Shown: positions 20,421 through 22,353 of the stretch, one piece after another
How positions within the stretch are numbered: the stretch's first letter is position 1
How the letters are laid out: each line of letters begins with the position of its first letter
Virus record (IMG/VR): IMGVR_UViG_3300040960_001967
Coordinates: 1-22,353 of that record
Length of the DNA: 22,353 nucleotides
Reading direction: 5' to 3' (one strand)
Source of the DNA: a virus
Program-made: the position numbers and the translations under genes
Notes under the pieces: model-generated
What the model was told of the DNA's origin: nothing
Databases searched by the model: none
Seen by the model: the letters and a program-made list of their open reading frames with translations, nothing else

Positions 20421-22353
20421 TTTTTATACTATCCTCCCAATTACGTAACATTATATTACCTTTTTCATAAGCTTCTCTTTCAATCTTATCTAAATCACCA
20501 TCTTCATTTGTATTGGTTGTACCAATATTTCCTAACGCACCATTTAAGTTTTGTTCATGGTGAATCATTTCATGGGCGAAAGAGCGTAAAACGTCTTTTG
20601 GGTGCCTTCCAAAGGTGTAAAGAGTAATTGATTTCTCATTTGGATCGTAATAAGCTGTTCTGCCCAAAAGACGAGACGCATTTTCTTTATCGTCCGATAT
20701 AACCTTAATTTTAGGCAATGGTGTAATATTCATTCCATTGTCTTTCATAAATACAGCTAAAGATAAGAAAGCTTCTTTGGGATTCCAATCCTCTTTGAAA
20801 ACTTCTTCAACAAATTGTTTAGCATATTCATTTAAACCAAATGGATCTTTATCTTCATTTAATGGTAAAGATAAAACTTTTGCTCTTTTTCTCCATAAGT
20901 CTAAAATATCTGGTCTGTCTTTTTTGGCCACTCTTGCTTTATCAAAATAATCATTAATTACATCTATAAAAGGTGTTTTTGTTTTTTTAGCTTTCAAGTA
21001 CATACCTTGAAGCATAGCATCTACCTCTTGTTCTAATTTATAGTAATCTGATTTAGGTAAGAATTTTAACTTGATTAAGTTTCTTAGTAATTCATCATCA
21101 GCCATTTCTTTAGAGGCAATAACGTTAGTACCTTGTTGAGTCATGTGTTCTATCTCGTGTCTAACAACATCAATCAAATCCATATAAATGTCTTCCCATT
21201 TTTGAGGTAAGTCTCTTGGGTCAACTTGAAATCTAACTTCTAAATAAGCTGTTGGTTTTCTTAATGGGTCAGCTCCACCATCAACTTTATATAATCCAGA
21301 TTTGGTTTCTTTAACTCTTAAATCAGCTGATACTTCAAACTTAATTGGTTGACCTTTTGAGTTAGTTGTGATATAATCTTCATTAAACTCTAATTTACCA
21401 TTTGAACCATCAAATTGAGATTTCCAATCCTCCATAATATCTCTAACAACATTTCTAGTTAAAGAATCATAACGACCTTCATTTAATGTTAAAGCAGCAT
21501 TATTAGGTAAAATAGCTGTTATATTATCATCTGATTGTCTAAATGTTGTTCCTGGAAATGCTTTAGAGATAAATGCTCTGTATAAATTATCTCTTTGAGT
21601 TCCAAAACTTTCTTCACTTGATTTTTTAGATGGAGAATAAATAATGGCTTCGGCTCTAGCTTTTTTAGTATATTTTTTAACTATATTTGCTATAGTAGCC
21701 ATTACTCTATACATCTCACCTTTATTAACTACTATTTTAGCTGAGGAACCTTCAGCACCTTTAGGTTTAGCTGTGAATTCTATTTCTAAAGCAGGACGAG
21801 ATTCCATTTGTCCTTCAGGAAAATAAACTGTTGATTTAATATCTACATCATATTGGGTTTCACTGTCTGTTATAAAACGAGTATAAACCCAATAACCTTC
21901 GGCATCTACTTCTTCCCATTTGTATGGTTTAAGATTTGCTTCGCCTACTTCATTTAAGTTTTCTAAACTTAAAGCTTCCCAAGGAATAACACCTCTGTAT
22001 TCTAAAGTATCTCCTTCATTATCTTGAACGTTTTGATCTATAAATAATTTAGATTTATCTAATTTATTAGTATCAACTTTTAATATGATGATATTGTCTA
22101 ACCAACTTTCAGGAACCATTTCTGATTCTTCAGCATATGATTCTGCTACATAAGGATCTAAAGCCAAATAAACATATCCTGGAATTGAATCCTCCCATGC
22201 TTTTTTACTGGATGAGGTGTCTAATCCTACTTCTTTTATTTTTTTAAGTAATGGTTTGTAAGTAGCGTGGTAAAGATATGGAGGTACATTTTCAACTTCT
22301 ACTTCAAATACTAACTTTGGATTTGTTGTTTCAAAATCATCCTTTCGCATAAT
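20413..22353 (-). CDS. Multidomain protein: ART-like domain plus two zinc metalloprotease sites (start may lie outside)
   Basis: The first ATG in the window is at 22350, but the frame is open to the edge, so the true start may be upstream (645 residues from that Met). Residues 25-75 (YLYHATYKPLLKKIKEVGLD and VYLALDPYVAESYAEE) resemble ADP-ribosyltransferase/KptA-like domains. Residues 170-285 are a conserved phage segment (NKGEMYRVMATIANIVKK, AIIYSPSKKS, NLYRAF). Residues 292-495 hold zincin site one, HEIEH (398-402) with candidate third ligands in LEQEVDAM (439-446). Residues 509-645 hold site two, HEMIHHE (593-599) with IEREAY (623-628). LNE sites at 289-291 (then Gly), 497-499 and 506-508 lie exactly between domains. 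T4 Alt is a packaged ART, which makes an injected effector plausible. Confidence 0.8.
   Translation of the reverse strand: MMRKDDFETTNPKLVFEVEVENVPPYLYHATYKPLLKKIKEVGLDTSSSKKAWEDSIPGYVYLALDPYVAESYAEESEMVPESWLDNIIILKVDTNKLDKSKLFIDQNVQDNEGDTLEYRGVIPWEALSLENLNEVGEANLKPYKWEEVDAEGYWVYTRFITDSETQYDVDIKSTVYFPEGQMESRPALEIEFTAKPKGAEGSSAKIVVNKGEMYRVMATIANIVKKYTKKARAEAIIYSPSKKSSEESFGTQRDNLYRAFISKAFPGTTFRQSDDNITAILPNNAALTLNEGRYDSLTRNVVRDIMEDWKSQFDGSNGKLEFNEDYITTNSKGQPIKFEVSADLRVKETKSGLYKVDGGADPLRKPTAYLEVRFQVDPRDLPQKWEDIYMDLIDVVRHEIEHMTQQGTNVIASKEMADDELLRNLIKLKFLPKSDYYKLEQEVDAMLQGMYLKAKKTKTPFIDVINDYFDKARVAKKDRPDILDLWRKRAKVLSLPLNEDKDPFGLNEYAKQFVEEVFKEDWNPKEAFLSLAVFMKDNGMNITPLPKIKVISDDKENASRLLGRTAYYDPNEKSITLYTFGRHPKDVLRSFAHEMIHHEQNLNGALGNIGTTNTNEDGDLDKIEREAYEKGNIMLRNWEDSIKNV

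Noticed and set aside
1-22353. CRISPR arrays, insertion sequences, integrase or attachment sites
   Set aside because: I saw no evenly spaced direct repeats, transposase or integrase motifs, or terminal inverted repeats.

Overview
The window is a stretch of a tailed-phage genome of the T4-like (contractile-tail) type, very A+T-rich, with every convincing gene on the minus strand. The anchors are a T4-type large terminase (gp17-like, 4837-6411), a T4-type portal (gp20-like, 2932-4818) and, cut by the left edge, the start of a gp21-like prohead protease (1-195). No plus-strand ORF looks real. The host is probably a member of the Bacteroidota. Start codons are preceded by A/T-rich tracts such as AATAAAATAAAATG rather than Shine-Dalgarno sequences, and there is a small Hc1-like histone H1 gene of a type common in that phylum and its phages. 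The host assignment is inference.

Layout in transcription order (right to left). 22353-18208: a 645-residue multidomain protein (ADP-ribosyltransferase-like N terminus plus two HExxH metalloprotease sites), a HAD phosphatase, a small Lys-rich protein, a zinc-finger protein, a membrane-anchored GAF-like protein and a short Pro/Glu/Lys-rich peptide. 18221-12551: large, acidic, helical T4-like-phage proteins of unknown function, plus the histone-like gene at 15056-15226. 12551-9724: a PD-(D/E)XK nuclease-like protein, three consecutive genes with basic Cys-containing domains (one only 54 residues), and a small cupin-like protein, closed by a clear intrinsic terminator at about 9640-9680. 9617-7423: an FAD-dependent dehydrogenase, a small MORN-like protein and an AAA/NadR-like P-loop protein. 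7411-6408: a helical leader protein and an overlapping spanin-like pair. 6411-1: the morphogenesis block terminase, portal, two conserved unknowns, a beta-rich protein, a likely core protein and the prohead protease.

The main theme is that about ten otherwise unrelated proteins begin with a short amphipathic helix ending in L/I-x-E, and two more carry such a segment internally. That is the form of T4 capsid-targeting sequences, which the gp21 protease cleaves after L/I-x-E. A gp21-like protease begins in the same window. I infer that much of this region encodes proteins packaged inside the head and possibly injected with the DNA. They would include a histone-like protein, Cys-rich basic proteins, a HAD phosphatase and an ART-plus-double-protease polypeptide whose domains are separated by LNE sites.

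Genes are packed tightly, with many TAATG (1-base) and ATGA (4-base) stop/start overlaps that imply translational coupling. Six gene starts carry the same upstream element, TAATATTTATAA. It is the reverse complement of the T4 late promoter core TATAAATA, and its role is unresolved.
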